This document shows positions 1-9,697 of a stretch of DNA of 64,000 nucleotides, piece by piece (position 1 is the first letter of the stretch; every line of letters begins with the position of its first letter). The DNA is from an uncultured Pelagibacteraceae bacterium. Its GTDB lineage: Bacteria > Pseudomonadota > Alphaproteobacteria > Pelagibacterales > Pelagibacteraceae. Position numbers and translations under genes: made by a program. Under the pieces are notes generated by a model, which made no database searches, was not told where the DNA came from, and worked only from the letters and a program-made list of their open reading frames with translations. The stretch is from contig CACFKF010000002.1 in the NCBI GenBank assembly GCA_902566775.1, positions 1-64,000 on the forward strand. Reading direction: 5' to 3'.

Positions 1-664
1 AGATTTATTTCCAGGCCCTTTGAGTAATGGTTTGTATGGCAAAGCTATGGAAAAAAAAATATGGAATATAGAAACTGTGAATATTAGAGATTATGCTACT
101 GATAAACATAAAACTGTTGATGACACACCTTATGGAGGTGGCTTCGGAATGTTAATTAAGCCAGACATTCTTGCAAAAGCCCTAGATAAAAAAATAAAAA
201 CTGAAGAAAAGATTTATTATTTAAGCCCAAAGGGTAAATTGTTTGATCAAAGTTTGGCTAAAGAACTTTCTAAAGAAAAAACAATTAATTTGATTTGTGG
301 TCATTTCGAGGGGGTTGATCAAAGAGTAATAGATTCAAGAAATATTACTGAATTAAGTATTGGTGATTTTGTTTTATCTGGGGGTGAATCTGCAGCATTT
401 GTAGTTATGGATACAATTTTGAGATTAATACCTGGAGTTATTGGAAACAATAATTCAATCGATGAGGAGACTTTTGAAAATGGCCTATTAGAGTATCCAC
501 AGTACACAAAACCTCAAATTTGGGAGAAAAAAAGTGTTCCTAATGTCCTTTTATCAGGAGATCATGCAAAAATTAAAGACTGGCGTTTATCCAAATCTGA
601 GGCTATAACACGCGACCGAAGACCAGATTTGTGGCAAAAATATAAAAAATATAAAAAGAATTAA
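1..664 (+). CDS. trmD: tRNA (guanine-N1)-methyltransferase, 5' truncated
   Basis: Methylates G37 next to the anticodon of a subset of tRNAs using SAM, which prevents +1 frameshifting. The reading frame is open to the left window edge (base 2, residues [10 protein letters not shown] before the first ATG-like codon), so the true start lies outside the window and only about 9 or 10 N-terminal residues are missing. Visible family features are the [15 protein letters not shown] segment, the SPOUT trefoil-knot cofactor motif [11 protein letters not shown] (about bases 355-390), and the C-terminal RRPDLWQKY. The gene is followed after 16 bases by rplS, matching the common rpsP-rimM-trmD-rplS order. 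Very sure of the identity. Confidence 0.96.
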   Translation, partial: DLFPGPLSNGLYGKAMEKKIWNIETVNIRDYATDKHKTVDDTPYGGGFGMLIKPDILAKALDKKIKTEEKIYYLSPKGKLFDQSLAKELSKEKTINLICGHFEGVDQRVIDSRNITELSIGDFVLSGGESAAFVVMDTILRLIPGVIGNNNSIDEETFENGLLEYPQYTKPQIWEKKSVPNVLLSGDHAKIKDWRLSKSEAITRDRRPDLWQKYKKYKKN

Positions 665-680
665 ATTGATAAATATCAAC

Positions 681-1247
681 ATGAAAACAATTGAGGAAAT
701 AAACCAAGCAAATGTAAAAAAAATTGCTTCTGAAAAAAAACTTCCTGATTTTTTTCCTGGAGATATAGTTAAGATTGGAGTTAGAATTACTGAAGGCAAA
801 AGAGATAGAATTCAGTATTTTGAAGGCGTTTGCATTGCAAAAAAAAATAGAGATTTAAACTCATCTTTTACAGTTAGAAAAATATCATTTGGAGAGGGAG
901 TTGAAAGAACATTTGCACTATACAGTCCAATTGTAGATTCAATTAAAGTAATTAGATCTGGAAAAGTAAGAAGGGCAAAACTATATTTTTTAAGAGACAG
1001 AACTGGTAAATCGGCAAGAATTGCTGAAAAAATTAAGAAGAAAATAGGCATAGATGTAGAGATTAAATCTGAAAATGTAACTGAAGAAACCACAGAGTTA
1101 GTAACAGAGAAAATAAAAAACAAAGATATTGTAAAAGAAGAAAAGAAAGTAGAAGCTTCAAAGGAAGAAAATAAAAAAGCTAAGGATCCAAAAGTTGAAT
1201 CAAAAACAAAAGAGAAAAAAAAAGAAGATCCAAAAAAGAAAAAATAA
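681..1247 (+). CDS. rplS: 50S ribosomal protein L19 with long charged C-terminal tail
   Basis: L19 sits at the 30S-50S interface of the ribosome. The core (about residues 1-115) has the family's [17 protein letters not shown] and [19 protein letters not shown] blocks and [19 protein letters not shown] start it at ATG 681 (MKTIEEINQ); an in-frame TTG at 666 would add only five residues and lies against the trmD stop. Family members are usually about 115-130 residues, but this one has 188: the last 65-70 residues are an almost pure Lys/Glu tail with no predicted fold. Such tails occur on L19 and L21 in AT-rich alphaproteobacteria; whether the tail has a role is unknown. It is downstream of trmD in the usual operon. 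Confidence 0.95.
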   Translation: MKTIEEINQANVKKIASEKKLPDFFPGDIVKIGVRITEGKRDRIQYFEGVCIAKKNRDLNSSFTVRKISFGEGVERTFALYSPIVDSIKVIRSGKVRRAKLYFLRDRTGKSARIAEKIKKKIGIDVEIKSENVTEETTELVTEKIKNKDIVKEEKKVEASKEENKKAKDPKVESKTKEKKKEDPKKKK

Positions 1248-1258
1248 TTTTTTTCTAA

Positions 1259-2662
1259 ATGTCTAAAACAATCTACGATAAAATTTGGAATGAACATCTT
1301 GTTCATGAACAAGAAGATGGAACATCTTTATTGTTTGTAGATAGACATTTGATTCATGAAGTTACAAGCCCCCAAGCATTTGAGAGTTTGAGAAATTCAA
1401 AAAGAAAAGTAAGGCAACCTAGATTAACTTTAGCAGTTGCCGATCATAATGTTCCTACAACAGATAGATCTAAAGGAATTTCAGATAAGGAATCTAAAAT
1501 TCAGGTAGATACTTTAGATACAAATTGTAAAGAATTCGGTGTTCAGCTGTTTGGTATGGAAGATAAAAGACAAGGTATAGTTCATATAATTGGACCAGAA
1601 CAAGGATTTACTCAGCCTGGAACAATAATTGTATGTGGAGATAGTCATACAGCAACTCACGGTGCCTTTGGTGCGCTTGCTTTTGGAATTGGAACTTCCG
1701 AAGTAGAACATGTGCTAGCAACACAAACTTTAGTTCAAAAAAAATCAAAAAATTTTAGAATAAATGTTAATGGAAATTTATCAGTTGGAGTTACATCTAA
1801 GGATGTAATTCTTCAAATAATTGGAAAAATAGGAACTGCTGGTGGAACAGGATATGTCATTGAATATGCTGGAAATTTAATTTCCTCATTAAGCGTGGAA
1901 CAAAGAATGACAATTTGTAATATGACAATTGAAGGAGGAGCTAGGGCTGGATTAATTCAACCAGATCAAAAAATATTTGATTATTTAAAAAATAAACCTA
2001 TGTCCCCAAAAAAAGATAACTGGAATAAAGCTTTAGAATATTGGGATACACTTAAAACTGATGGAGATGCAAAATTTGATAAAGAAATTACTTTAGATGG
2101 TGGAGAAATTAAACCGATGGTAACATGGGGAACATCTCCCCAAGATGTAGTAACAATTGATGGCAAAGTTCCAAATCCAATTGATGAGAGCGATCCAGAT
2201 AAAAAAAACTCAATTGAAAGATCTTTAAAGTATATGGGCTTAAAACCTGGTACTTCCATGAAAGATATAAAGATTGATAAAGTTTTTATTGGTAGTTGCA
2301 CTAATGGTAGAATTGAAGATCTTAGGGATGCTGCAAAAATATTAAAAGATAAAAAAATATCAAGCAATGTAGAGGCATTTGTTGTACCAGGATCAGGTTT
2401 AGTTAAAGAGCAGGCTGAACAAGAAGGATTAGATAAAATATTTATAAATTCAGGCTTCGAATGGAGAGCGCCTGGTTGTTCCATGTGTCTTGCTATGAAT
2501 GCAGATAAGTTAAAACCAGGAGAAAGATGTGCATCAACTTCAAACAGAAATTTTGAAGGAAGACAAGGTAGAGGAGGCAGAACTCATTTAGTGAGCCCAG
2601 CAATGGCAGCTAGCGCAGCAATAGCTGGAAATTTAGATGATGTTAGAAAGTATCAAAATTAA
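1259..2662 (+). CDS. leuC: 3-isopropylmalate dehydratase large subunit
   Basis: Isomerises 2-isopropylmalate to 3-isopropylmalate in leucine synthesis, with LeuD as the small subunit. It is an aconitase-family protein of 467 residues, the normal length for the proteobacterial type. The three cysteines that hold the [4Fe-4S] cluster are present at residues 347 (GSCTNG), 407 and 410 (GCSMC), and the substrate-binding [14 protein letters not shown] block is at about residues 125-140. The ATG follows the rplS stop by 11 bases. leuD starts at the base after the leuC stop, so the two are translationally linked. leuA is not in this window. Confidence 0.97.
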   Translation: MSKTIYDKIWNEHLVHEQEDGTSLLFVDRHLIHEVTSPQAFESLRNSKRKVRQPRLTLAVADHNVPTTDRSKGISDKESKIQVDTLDTNCKEFGVQLFGMEDKRQGIVHIIGPEQGFTQPGTIIVCGDSHTATHGAFGALAFGIGTSEVEHVLATQTLVQKKSKNFRINVNGNLSVGVTSKDVILQIIGKIGTAGGTGYVIEYAGNLISSLSVEQRMTICNMTIEGGARAGLIQPDQKIFDYLKNKPMSPKKDNWNKALEYWDTLKTDGDAKFDKEITLDGGEIKPMVTWGTSPQDVVTIDGKVPNPIDESDPDKKNSIERSLKYMGLKPGTSMKDIKIDKVFIGSCTNGRIEDLRDAAKILKDKKISSNVEAFVVPGSGLVKEQAEQEGLDKIFINSGFEWRAPGCSMCLAMNADKLKPGERCASTSNRNFEGRQGRGGRTHLVSPAMAASAAIAGNLDDVRKYQN

Positions 2663-3268
2663 ATGAATAAGTTTACAACATTAAAAAGCATACCCGCATA
2701 TCTTCCTATAGTTAATATAGATACAGATATGATTATTCCAAAGCAGTTTTTAAAAACTATAAAAAGAACTGGACTAGGAAAAAATCTTTTTTATGAAATG
2801 AGATACGACAATAGTGGAAAAGAAATAAAAGAATTTATTCTTAACCAAAGTCCGTTTAATAAATCTAAAATTTTGATAGCAGGAAAAAATTTTGGTTGTG
2901 GTTCATCAAGAGAGCATGCTCCTTGGGCACTATTAGATTTTGGCATTACATGCATTATAAGTTCCAGTTATGCAGACATCTTTTATAACAATTGTTTTAA
3001 AAATGGAATATTGCCAATAGAAATTATGGAGGAAGAAATTAAAGATATATCAGATTATTCAAAGCGAAAAGAAGAAATATCCGTCAATCTAATTGATCAA
3101 AAAATTTTTTTTGGAAATAAAGAAATTAAATTTGAAATTGATCCATTTAAAAAAAAATGTTTAATTGAAGGTTTAGATGATATTGCTTTATCCTTAGAAA
3201 AATCAGAAAAAATTTCTACATATGAAAATAAGTTGAAAATAAACAAACCATGGATTTTTAATGATTAA
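2663..3268 (+). CDS. leuD: 3-isopropylmalate dehydratase small subunit
   Basis: Small (swivel-domain) subunit of isopropylmalate isomerase, partner of LeuC. It has 201 residues, which is usual. The early [14 protein letters not shown] segment and the [15 protein letters not shown] loop are signature motifs of the family. It abuts leuC with no gap, and its last eight bases overlap the start of leuB, so leuC, leuD and leuB form one translationally coupled unit. Confidence 0.97.
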   Translation: MNKFTTLKSIPAYLPIVNIDTDMIIPKQFLKTIKRTGLGKNLFYEMRYDNSGKEIKEFILNQSPFNKSKILIAGKNFGCGSSREHAPWALLDFGITCIISSSYADIFYNNCFKNGILPIEIMEEEIKDISDYSKRKEEISVNLIDQKIFFGNKEIKFEIDPFKKKCLIEGLDDIALSLEKSEKISTYENKLKINKPWIFND

Positions 3269-4370
3269 GGTAAAAAAAAGAAAAATATTATTATTACCAG
3301 GTGATGGAATTGGGCCAGAAGTAATTACTGAAGTAAAAAAAATAATTGAATGGTTTAACAAAAATAAGTCTTTAGATTTTGAGATAGATGAAGACCTAGT
3401 TGGTGGTGCTGCTTATGACAAGCATGGAACACCAATAACTGATGAAGTTTTTTATAAAGCTCTAGAAAGCGAGGCAGTTATTTTGGGTGCTGTGGGAGGA
3501 CCTAAATGGGATGACTTAGAATTTTCGAAAAAGCCTGAAAGAGCTTTATTAAAATTAAGAAAAGAGTTGAAATTATTTGCTAATCTGAGACCAGCAATTT
3601 GTTTTAAACAGTTAGTAGAAGCTTCAAGTTTAAAACCAGAAATAGTTTCAGGACTTGATATAATGATAGTGAGAGAATTAACAGGAGGTATTTATTTTGG
3701 TGAACCGAGAGGAATTAAGCCAATTGATAACGGCGAACGTAAAGGAATTAACACACACACTTATACTTCAAGTGAAATTGAAAGAGTTGCCAGAATAGCT
3801 TTTGATTTAGCTAAAAAAAGGAAAAATAAAGTTACTTCTTGTGAAAAATCAAATGTAATGGAGGCAGGTCAATTATGGAAAGAAGAAGTCCAATCTCTTC
3901 ATGAAAAAGAATATAAAGAAGTTGAGTTAAAACATATGCTAGCAGACAACTGTGCTATGCAGTTGCTAAGAAATCCAAAACAATTTGATGTGATAGTAAC
4001 TGATAATCTTTTTGGAGATATTCTTTCAGATGAAGCTGCAATGCTCACTGGTTCGCTAGGATTATTGCCATCAGCTTCACTTGGTGCAAAAGATAAAAAT
4101 GGCAATATAAGATCTATGTATGAACCAATTCATGGCTCAGCACCTGATATTGCTGGCAAAAGAATAGCTAATCCTATCGCATCAATCTTAAGTTTTTCTA
4201 TGGCTTTAAGATATTCTTTAAATTTAGAAAAAGAAGCAGATGATTTAGATAATGCAGTACAAAACGTTTTGGATGATGGTTTAAGAACCAAAGATATTTT
4301 GTCTAAGGGCAAAAAAGAAGTTTCTACAGAAACTATGGGAAATGCTATTATTGCGTGTTTGCAAAAATAA
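3261..4370 (+). CDS. leuB: 3-isopropylmalate dehydrogenase
   Basis: Oxidatively decarboxylates 3-isopropylmalate with NAD+ to the leucine 2-oxo precursor. The 369 residues carry the isocitrate/isopropylmalate dehydrogenase pattern: [11 protein letters not shown] near the N-terminus, [15 protein letters not shown] with the substrate-binding arginine, the metal-binding [14 protein letters not shown] loop, and the nucleotide-binding [13 protein letters not shown]. The start ATG at 3261 lies inside the end of leuD (8-base overlap). A 31-base gap separates it from dmdC, so the leucine genes and the DMSP genes may be transcribed together, although they are functionally distinct. Confidence 0.97.
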   Translation: MIKVKKRKILLLPGDGIGPEVITEVKKIIEWFNKNKSLDFEIDEDLVGGAAYDKHGTPITDEVFYKALESEAVILGAVGGPKWDDLEFSKKPERALLKLRKELKLFANLRPAICFKQLVEASSLKPEIVSGLDIMIVRELTGGIYFGEPRGIKPIDNGERKGINTHTYTSSEIERVARIAFDLAKKRKNKVTSCEKSNVMEAGQLWKEEVQSLHEKEYKEVELKHMLADNCAMQLLRNPKQFDVIVTDNLFGDILSDEAAMLTGSLGLLPSASLGAKDKNGNIRSMYEPIHGSAPDIAGKRIANPIASILSFSMALRYSLNLEKEADDLDNAVQNVLDDGLRTKDILSKGKKEVSTETMGNAIIACLQK

Positions 4371-4401
4371 GTAATATAAATTATTTTATTCTCTAATAAT
4401 T

Positions 4402-6165
4402 ATGACCACTTATACAGCTCCCTTAGAAGATATGATGTTTCTTTATGAAAAATTAAGAAACAATAAGCATTACAATGAGTTAGAAAAATATAAAGACATA
4501 ACTTCTGATTTAGTAAAAGACATTTTACAAGAGGCTTCAAAAATTAATCAAAATATTATCCTTCCTTTAGCTAAAGTTGGTGACGAGAATCCAGCAGTTT
4601 TAGAAAATGGTATTGTTAGAACACCACCAGGCTACAAAGAAGCATATAACAAATTTATAGAAGATGGATGGCAATCTTTATCATGCGACCCAAAGTATGG
4701 TGGACAAGGAATGCCAAAAACAGTTAGTGCTTTTTTTGATGAGATGCTGTCTTCATCTAGTCTTGCTTTTAAGCTTTATACCGAACTAAGTATAGGAGCA
4801 TATAATTGTATTCACCGCCATGCGTCAGATATTATAAAAGATAAATTTTTACCAAAAATGGTAGAGGGAAAATGGAGCGGCACAATGTGTTTGACAGAAC
4901 CTGTGTGTGGGACTGATTTAGGTTTGTTGAAAACAAAAGCGATGGAACAACCAGACGGAACTTTTAAGTTAACTGGCCAAAAAATATTTATTACTTCAGG
5001 AGATCATGATCTTACTGAAAATATTATTCACTTAGTTATTGCACGAGCTTCCGACTCACCTTCTGGTACAAAAGGAATAAGTTTGTTCTTGGTTCCTAAA
5101 TTTATCGTTAAAGAAGACGGATCTATTGGACAAAGAAATGGAGTATCTACAGGTTCTATAGAAAGTAAAATGGGAATAAAAGGATCAGCAACTTGTGTAT
5201 TAAATTTTGATAATTCAATTGGCTATATGATTGGACCAAAAAATAAAGGATTAAATTCAATGTTCACTATGATGAATTTAGAAAGAATAGTAGTTGGAAT
5301 TCAGGGTTTGGGAATCTCTGAAATTGCATACCAAAATTCTTTAGCCTATTCGAAAGAAAGAAAACAAGGAAAAAGCAATAAAAGTCAAACAGATAATGAA
5401 GCCAATTTTATTATAGAGCATGCTGATATTAGAAGATCATTATTAAATATGAAATCAATTATTGAAGGAGAGCGAGCTTTATGCTTTTGGCTATCTCAAC
5501 AAACAGAAGTAAGTCTTTACCATAAAGATGAAAAAATTAGAGAAGAAGCTTCTGATTTTGTTTCTTTAATGACACCAGTAGTTAAATCTTTTTTTACAGA
5601 TATGGGCATGGAAATTACTAGTGATGCTATGCAAGTGTTTGGAGGCTATGGATATACAAAAGATCAAGGAATTGAACAATTATATAGGGATAATAGAATA
5701 ACCCCAATTTATGAAGGCACAAATTCTGTTCAAGCAATTGATTTGGTATTTAGAAAGTTAGTAAATAAAAATGGCAATATAATTGATAAATATATTTCTT
5801 TAATAAAAAAAGAGACTGCAATAAATGAAAATAAAATCAAACCGTTTATTGAAAAATTAAATAAAAATATAGAAATATTAGTAAAATTTACTCAATGGAT
5901 AGATGAAAAAATGAATAACTCCAAAGATGATGTTAGTGCTGCCTGTAATGATTATTTAAAGGTACTTGGTTTAATAGCTATTGCATATTCATGGGTTAAG
6001 GTTTTAGAGGTGAGTTTTAGAGATTATGAAAAAAATAAAAAATTTTATGAAGAAAAAATTCAGACAGCAATTTTTTTCTTTAATAGAGTCCTTCCAAGAA
6101 TAGAAAGTTATTATTTGACGGCAACTAGCGGAAGTAAGTATATTATGGATTTTAAATTTAACTAG
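4402..6165 (+). CDS. dmdC: Methylmercaptopropionyl-CoA dehydrogenase (DmdC-type acyl-CoA dehydrogenase)
   Basis: Predicted FAD enzyme that oxidises 3-methylmercaptopropionyl-CoA to methylthioacryloyl-CoA in DMSP demethylation. It has 587 residues, the long acyl-CoA dehydrogenase form typical of DmdC and not the roughly 380-residue short form. The N-terminus MTTYTAPLEDMMF, the MCLTEPVCGTDLG flavin/substrate segment, VFGGYGYTKDQGIEQLYRD and the catalytic glutamate at residue 438 (PIYEGTNS) are visible, followed by the extra C-terminal domain. dmdB starts one base after its stop. Sequence alone cannot separate DmdC from other long-chain acyl-CoA dehydrogenases, but the dmdA and dmdB neighbours make DmdC the best call. 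Confidence 0.88.
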   Translation: MTTYTAPLEDMMFLYEKLRNNKHYNELEKYKDITSDLVKDILQEASKINQNIILPLAKVGDENPAVLENGIVRTPPGYKEAYNKFIEDGWQSLSCDPKYGGQGMPKTVSAFFDEMLSSSSLAFKLYTELSIGAYNCIHRHASDIIKDKFLPKMVEGKWSGTMCLTEPVCGTDLGLLKTKAMEQPDGTFKLTGQKIFITSGDHDLTENIIHLVIARASDSPSGTKGISLFLVPKFIVKEDGSIGQRNGVSTGSIESKMGIKGSATCVLNFDNSIGYMIGPKNKGLNSMFTMMNLERIVVGIQGLGISEIAYQNSLAYSKERKQGKSNKSQTDNEANFIIEHADIRRSLLNMKSIIEGERALCFWLSQQTEVSLYHKDEKIREEASDFVSLMTPVVKSFFTDMGMEITSDAMQVFGGYGYTKDQGIEQLYRDNRITPIYEGTNSVQAIDLVFRKLVNKNGNIIDKYISLIKKETAINENKIKPFIEKLNKNIEILVKFTQWIDEKMNNSKDDVSAACNDYLKVLGLIAIAYSWVKVLEVSFRDYEKNKKFYEEKIQTAIFFFNRVLPRIESYYLTATSGSKYIMDFKFN

Positions 6166-6166
6166 T

Positions 6167-7795
6167 ATGAGCCATTACGATACAAATTTAGATAAAAACA
6201 AAGCAAATTTTGTTCCATTAACACCTCTTTCTTTTTTACAGAGAGCGAAAGATATTTATCCAAATTATGAAGCAATAGTTTATGAAGATAGAAAATATAC
6301 ATGGAGTGAGGTCTATAAAAGATGTGTTAAATTTGCAAGCGCACTAGAAAAAATTGGTATTGCTAAAGGAGATACAGTTTCATTTTTAGCTTTCAATACT
6401 CCTGAAATTTTTGAGGCTCATTATTCTGTCCCAATGACTGGAGGAGTATTAAATACAATTAATATTAGATTAGATGCTAAAACTATTGCCTACATTTTAG
6501 AACACAGTGATGCTAAGGTTTTAGTTGTGGATAGACAACTTCATGTAGAAGTTAAAAAAGCACTAAGCTCAATAAATAAAAAAATTATAGTAATTGACAT
6601 AAATGATAAGCATGCAGACCAATCAAAATTAGAAAAAATAGGTGATTTAGAGTATGAAGAATTTTTAAGTACAGGTGATGAAAATTATCTTTGGAAATTT
6701 CCAGAAGATGAGTGGCAAGCTATTTCATTAAGCTATACTTCAGGAACAACAGGAAATCCTAAAGGAGTTGTTTATCATCACAGAGGATCATATTTAATGT
6801 CAACAGGTAGTGCGGTAGCTTGGAATATGCCTAATAGATTAAATTTTTTAACTATTGTGCCAATGTTTCATTGTAATGGGTGGTGTTACCCCTGGACTAT
6901 TCCTATGTTAAATGGAAGAACAATTTGTCTTCGAAATATAGATATTAAAAAAATTTTTGAATTAATCGATAAATATAATGTAACTCATTTTGGAGGAGCT
7001 CCTATTGTATTAAACATGATTACTGGGGCACCTGAAAGTGATCGAAAAAAATTAAAACAAAAAGTTTATGTATTAACTGCTGGAGCCCCGCCACCAAGTA
7101 TTATTTTTAAAAAAATGAAAAGCCTTGGTTTTGAAGTTATGCATGTGTATGGATTAACAGAAACTTACGGACATGTAACACAATGCGCCTGGAATGAAGC
7201 GTGGAATGAATTTGAAGAGGAAAAACAAAATGAGATTAAAGCTAGGCAAGGAGTAAGATATCCTAATACAGAAGGTGTAACAATTATGGACCCAGAGACA
7301 ATGAAGGAAGTTCCTAAGGATGGAAAAACAATTGGGGAAATAATGATAAGAGGAAATGTAGTTATGAAAGGTTATTTTAAAGATAAAGATGCTACTGATA
7401 AAGCAATGAAAGGCGGATGGTTTCATACTGGAGATTTAGCGGTAATGTACCCTGATGGGTATGTAAAGATTCAAGACAGGTCTAAAGATATAATTATTTC
7501 AGGTGGCGAAAATATATCATCAATAGAAATAGAAAATACATTAGCAAAACATCCTTCAGTTTCTATTGCTGCAGTAGTTGCAAAACCTGATGAAAAATGG
7601 GGAGAGGTACCTTGTGCATTTGTTGAATCAGTAAAAGATAAACCTGTTACAGAGAAAGAGTTAATTGATTTTTGCAAAGAGACTTTAGCTAAGTTTAAAG
7701 TTCCAAAAAAAATAGAATTTTGTGAACTACCAAAAACATCAACTGGAAAAATACAAAAATTTGAATTAAGGAAAAAAGCCAAGGAGCTAAACTGA
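6167..7795 (+). CDS. dmdB: Methylmercaptopropionate-CoA ligase (DmdB)
   Basis: ATP-dependent acyl-CoA synthetase of the ANL family, predicted to join methylmercaptopropionate, the DmdA product, to CoA. The 542 residues contain the phosphate-binding loop YTSGTTGNPKG (about residues 190-200), the VYGLTETYG adenylate motif, the hinge HTGDLAVMYPDGY with the following DRSKDIIISGGENISS, and the catalytic lysine of PKTSTGKIQK near the C-terminus. It is packed between dmdC (one-base gap) and an alpha/beta hydrolase. Related medium-chain fatty acyl-CoA ligases look very similar, so the substrate is inferred from the operon. Confidence 0.88.
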   Translation: MSHYDTNLDKNKANFVPLTPLSFLQRAKDIYPNYEAIVYEDRKYTWSEVYKRCVKFASALEKIGIAKGDTVSFLAFNTPEIFEAHYSVPMTGGVLNTINIRLDAKTIAYILEHSDAKVLVVDRQLHVEVKKALSSINKKIIVIDINDKHADQSKLEKIGDLEYEEFLSTGDENYLWKFPEDEWQAISLSYTSGTTGNPKGVVYHHRGSYLMSTGSAVAWNMPNRLNFLTIVPMFHCNGWCYPWTIPMLNGRTICLRNIDIKKIFELIDKYNVTHFGGAPIVLNMITGAPESDRKKLKQKVYVLTAGAPPPSIIFKKMKSLGFEVMHVYGLTETYGHVTQCAWNEAWNEFEEEKQNEIKARQGVRYPNTEGVTIMDPETMKEVPKDGKTIGEIMIRGNVVMKGYFKDKDATDKAMKGGWFHTGDLAVMYPDGYVKIQDRSKDIIISGGENISSIEIENTLAKHPSVSIAAVVAKPDEKWGEVPCAFVESVKDKPVTEKELIDFCKETLAKFKVPKKIEFCELPKTSTGKIQKFELRKKAKELN

Positions 7796-7818
7796 ATTTA
7801 GACGTTAACGATAAAAAC

Positions 7819-8487
7819 GTGTTCATCTCAACTGGTGGCATGGAATTTGATAAAGAAAAATCAACAATATTATTGATGCATGGGAGTGGCTTAACTCATA
7901 TTGTTTGGTCATTTCATGAACAATTTTATGCTACAAATGGATTTAATGTTTTGTCAGTTGACTTACCAGGACATGGAAATTCTGAGGGCCCATCCTTAAA
8001 ATCTATTGAGGAAATATCTGATTGGATAAAATTTTTAATGAACAACCTCAGTATTGAAAAAATTATTATTGTAGGTCATTCACAAGGGTCTCTTGTGGGA
8101 ATAGATTTTGCCGCAAGATACCCTGAATTAATTTCAAGTTTAGTACTTGTGGCAGGATCATACAAAATGCCTGTCAATAAAGATCTTATTGATTATGCAG
8201 AGGCAGGTGATGAAAAGGCAGTTTTGCTTATGATGAAGTGGGGATATGAAGGATCTAGAGCATTTATAGGTGGAAATCCTGTAAAAAAAATTATTAATTC
8301 TTCACGCGATATTAGGGAAATTTTAGCTGTAGACTTAAATGCTTGCAACAACTACAAAGGCGGAAAAGAATCTTTAGAGAAAATTAATTGTCCAACATTA
8401 TGTATTTTTGGAGATCTAGATAAAATGGTTCCATTGGAAGTTGGAAATAAAATGGCTTCAATGATAAAAAATTCCGAAAAAAAATAA
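7819..8487 (+). CDS. Alpha/beta hydrolase in the DMSP operon, C-terminus lost by frameshift
   Basis: Alpha/beta-hydrolase fold protein of unknown substrate. Visible are the oxyanion-hole MHGSGLTH, the nucleophile elbow GHSQG with Ser88, and the acid in FGDLDKMVP (Asp201). The third catalytic residue, the histidine, is missing from this frame because the frame stops at 8485-8487 just after an A8 run (8477-8484). The expected continuation with NCGHM lies in the next frame to 8570 (separate entry). The GTG at 7819 is the first usual start codon, but AAGGAG at 7781-7786 sits five bases before an in-frame CTG at 7792 that overlaps the dmdB stop, so the native start may be 7792. Its place between dmdB and dmdA suggests a thioesterase or esterase role on pathway intermediates; this is inference. 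Confidence 0.75.
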   Translation: MFISTGGMEFDKEKSTILLMHGSGLTHIVWSFHEQFYATNGFNVLSVDLPGHGNSEGPSLKSIEEISDWIKFLMNNLSIEKIIIVGHSQGSLVGIDFAARYPELISSLVLVAGSYKMPVNKDLIDYAEAGDEKAVLLMMKWGYEGSRAFIGGNPVKKIINSSRDIREILAVDLNACNNYKGGKESLEKINCPTLCIFGDLDKMVPLEVGNKMASMIKNSEKK

Positions 8488-8570
8488 TTAATAATTGCGG
8501 GCATATGATAATTTTTGAAAAAGCATTTGAAATGAGAAATCTTGTAAAAGAATTTTTAACCAGACAATAA
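8488..8570 (+). pseudogene. Out-of-frame C-terminal end of the alpha/beta hydrolase
   Basis: Read in the frame beginning at base 8478, the sequence after the A8 run gives [20 protein letters not shown] and then LVKEFLTRQ, with a TAA at 8568-8570. NCGHM followed by a hydrophobic helix ending in a basic tail is the normal end of an alpha/beta hydrolase and supplies the catalytic histidine (8502-8504). The join needs one inserted or deleted base, or a slip, in the A run 8477-8484. With it the protein would have about 250 residues and end two bases before the dmdA ATG, matching the tight packing of the operon. It could be a sequencing or assembly error, a recent mutation, or slippage during expression. 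Confidence 0.8.
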
Positions 8571-8572
8571 AA

Positions 8573-9682
8573 ATGAAAAATTATTTTGTTGCCAAATCAA
8601 GGAGAGTTAGAAGCACTCCCTACACTTCAAGAATTGAAAAACAAGGTGTGACGGCTTATTCAGTTTATAATCATATGCTTTTGCCCGCCGCATTTGGATC
8701 TTTAGAGGATTCTTATCATCATTTAAAAAAAAATGTCCAAATCTGGGATGTTGCAGGCGAAAGACAAGTTGAAATATCTGGAAAAGACTCTGCAAAATTA
8801 GTTCAATTAATGACTTGCAGAGATCTTTCAAAATCTAAAGCAGGAAGATGTTATTACTGCCCAATTATAGATGACAAAGCAGGATTAATAAATGATCCAG
8901 TTATATTAAAACTTGATGAGAAACGTTGGTGGATTTCCATAGCAGATTCAGATGTAATTTTATTTGCAAAAGGCTTAGCCATTGGAAACAAGTTTGATGT
9001 TAAAATATTTGAACCTAATGTGGATATATTAGCAGTACAAGGACCAAAATCTTTTGAACTAATGGAAAAAATTTTTGGAAAAAAAATTTCTGAAATGAAA
9101 TTTTTTGGTTTTGATTATTTTGAATTTTCTGGATCAAAACACTTAATTGCAAGATCAGGCTGGTCAAAACAAGGAGGTTACGAAATTTATGTGGAAGATA
9201 AAAAATCTGGACTTGAATTATATGATAAACTTTTTGAACTTGGTAAAGAATTTGATGTAAAACCTGGATGTCCAAATTTAATTGAGAGAATTGAAAGTGC
9301 CTTACTGTCATATGGTAATGATATGGACAATGACGACAACCCACTTGAGTGTGGTTTGGATAAATATGTAAATTTAGATACAGATGCAAATTTTCTTGGA
9401 AAAGAAAAACTAAAAGAAGTTAAAAGAAAAGGAATTACAAGAAAGTTAATGGGAGTAATAATTGAAACAAAAGAAATAAATGTATCAAAATCAATCAATC
9501 TTACTAACGACAAAAATTTAAAAATTGGTGAACTAAGATCAGGGGTTTATTCACCACATTTTAAAAAAGTAATAGGAATTGCAATGTTGGATAAGCCATA
9601 CTGCGAAGTTTCACAAACATTTAAAATATCAATAAATGATGATGTTTTTGAGGGAAAAGTTTGCGATTTACCTTTCATTTAG
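8573..9682 (+). CDS. dmdA: Dimethylsulfoniopropionate demethylase
   Basis: Transfers a methyl group from DMSP to tetrahydrofolate, giving methylmercaptopropionate and 5-methyl-THF. It belongs to the GcvT/aminomethyltransferase fold family. The 369-residue length and the N-terminal [19 protein letters not shown] with YNHMLLPA are distinctive of SAR11-type DmdA; ordinary GcvT proteins lack this leader. The central part has [12 protein letters not shown] and [16 protein letters not shown]; the folate-binding region has the [17 protein letters not shown] segment; the C-terminal barrel carries [12 protein letters not shown] and GIAMLD. It is cytoplasmic and the last gene of the dmdC-dmdB-hydrolase-dmdA set. 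Distinguishing it from other GcvT homologues rests on these motifs plus the dmdB/dmdC neighbours. Confidence 0.93.
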   Translation: MKNYFVAKSRRVRSTPYTSRIEKQGVTAYSVYNHMLLPAAFGSLEDSYHHLKKNVQIWDVAGERQVEISGKDSAKLVQLMTCRDLSKSKAGRCYYCPIIDDKAGLINDPVILKLDEKRWWISIADSDVILFAKGLAIGNKFDVKIFEPNVDILAVQGPKSFELMEKIFGKKISEMKFFGFDYFEFSGSKHLIARSGWSKQGGYEIYVEDKKSGLELYDKLFELGKEFDVKPGCPNLIERIESALLSYGNDMDNDDNPLECGLDKYVNLDTDANFLGKEKLKEVKRKGITRKLMGVIIETKEINVSKSINLTNDKNLKIGELRSGVYSPHFKKVIGIAMLDKPYCEVSQTFKISINDDVFEGKVCDLPFI

Positions 9683-9697
9683 TATAACTAAATCATC

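Noticed and set aside
812-1312. Long antisense open frame opposite rplS
   Set aside because: It is opposite a ribosomal protein with all conserved motifs and is made of Phe/Ser-rich sequence, as expected from the reverse of Lys/Glu-rich codons.
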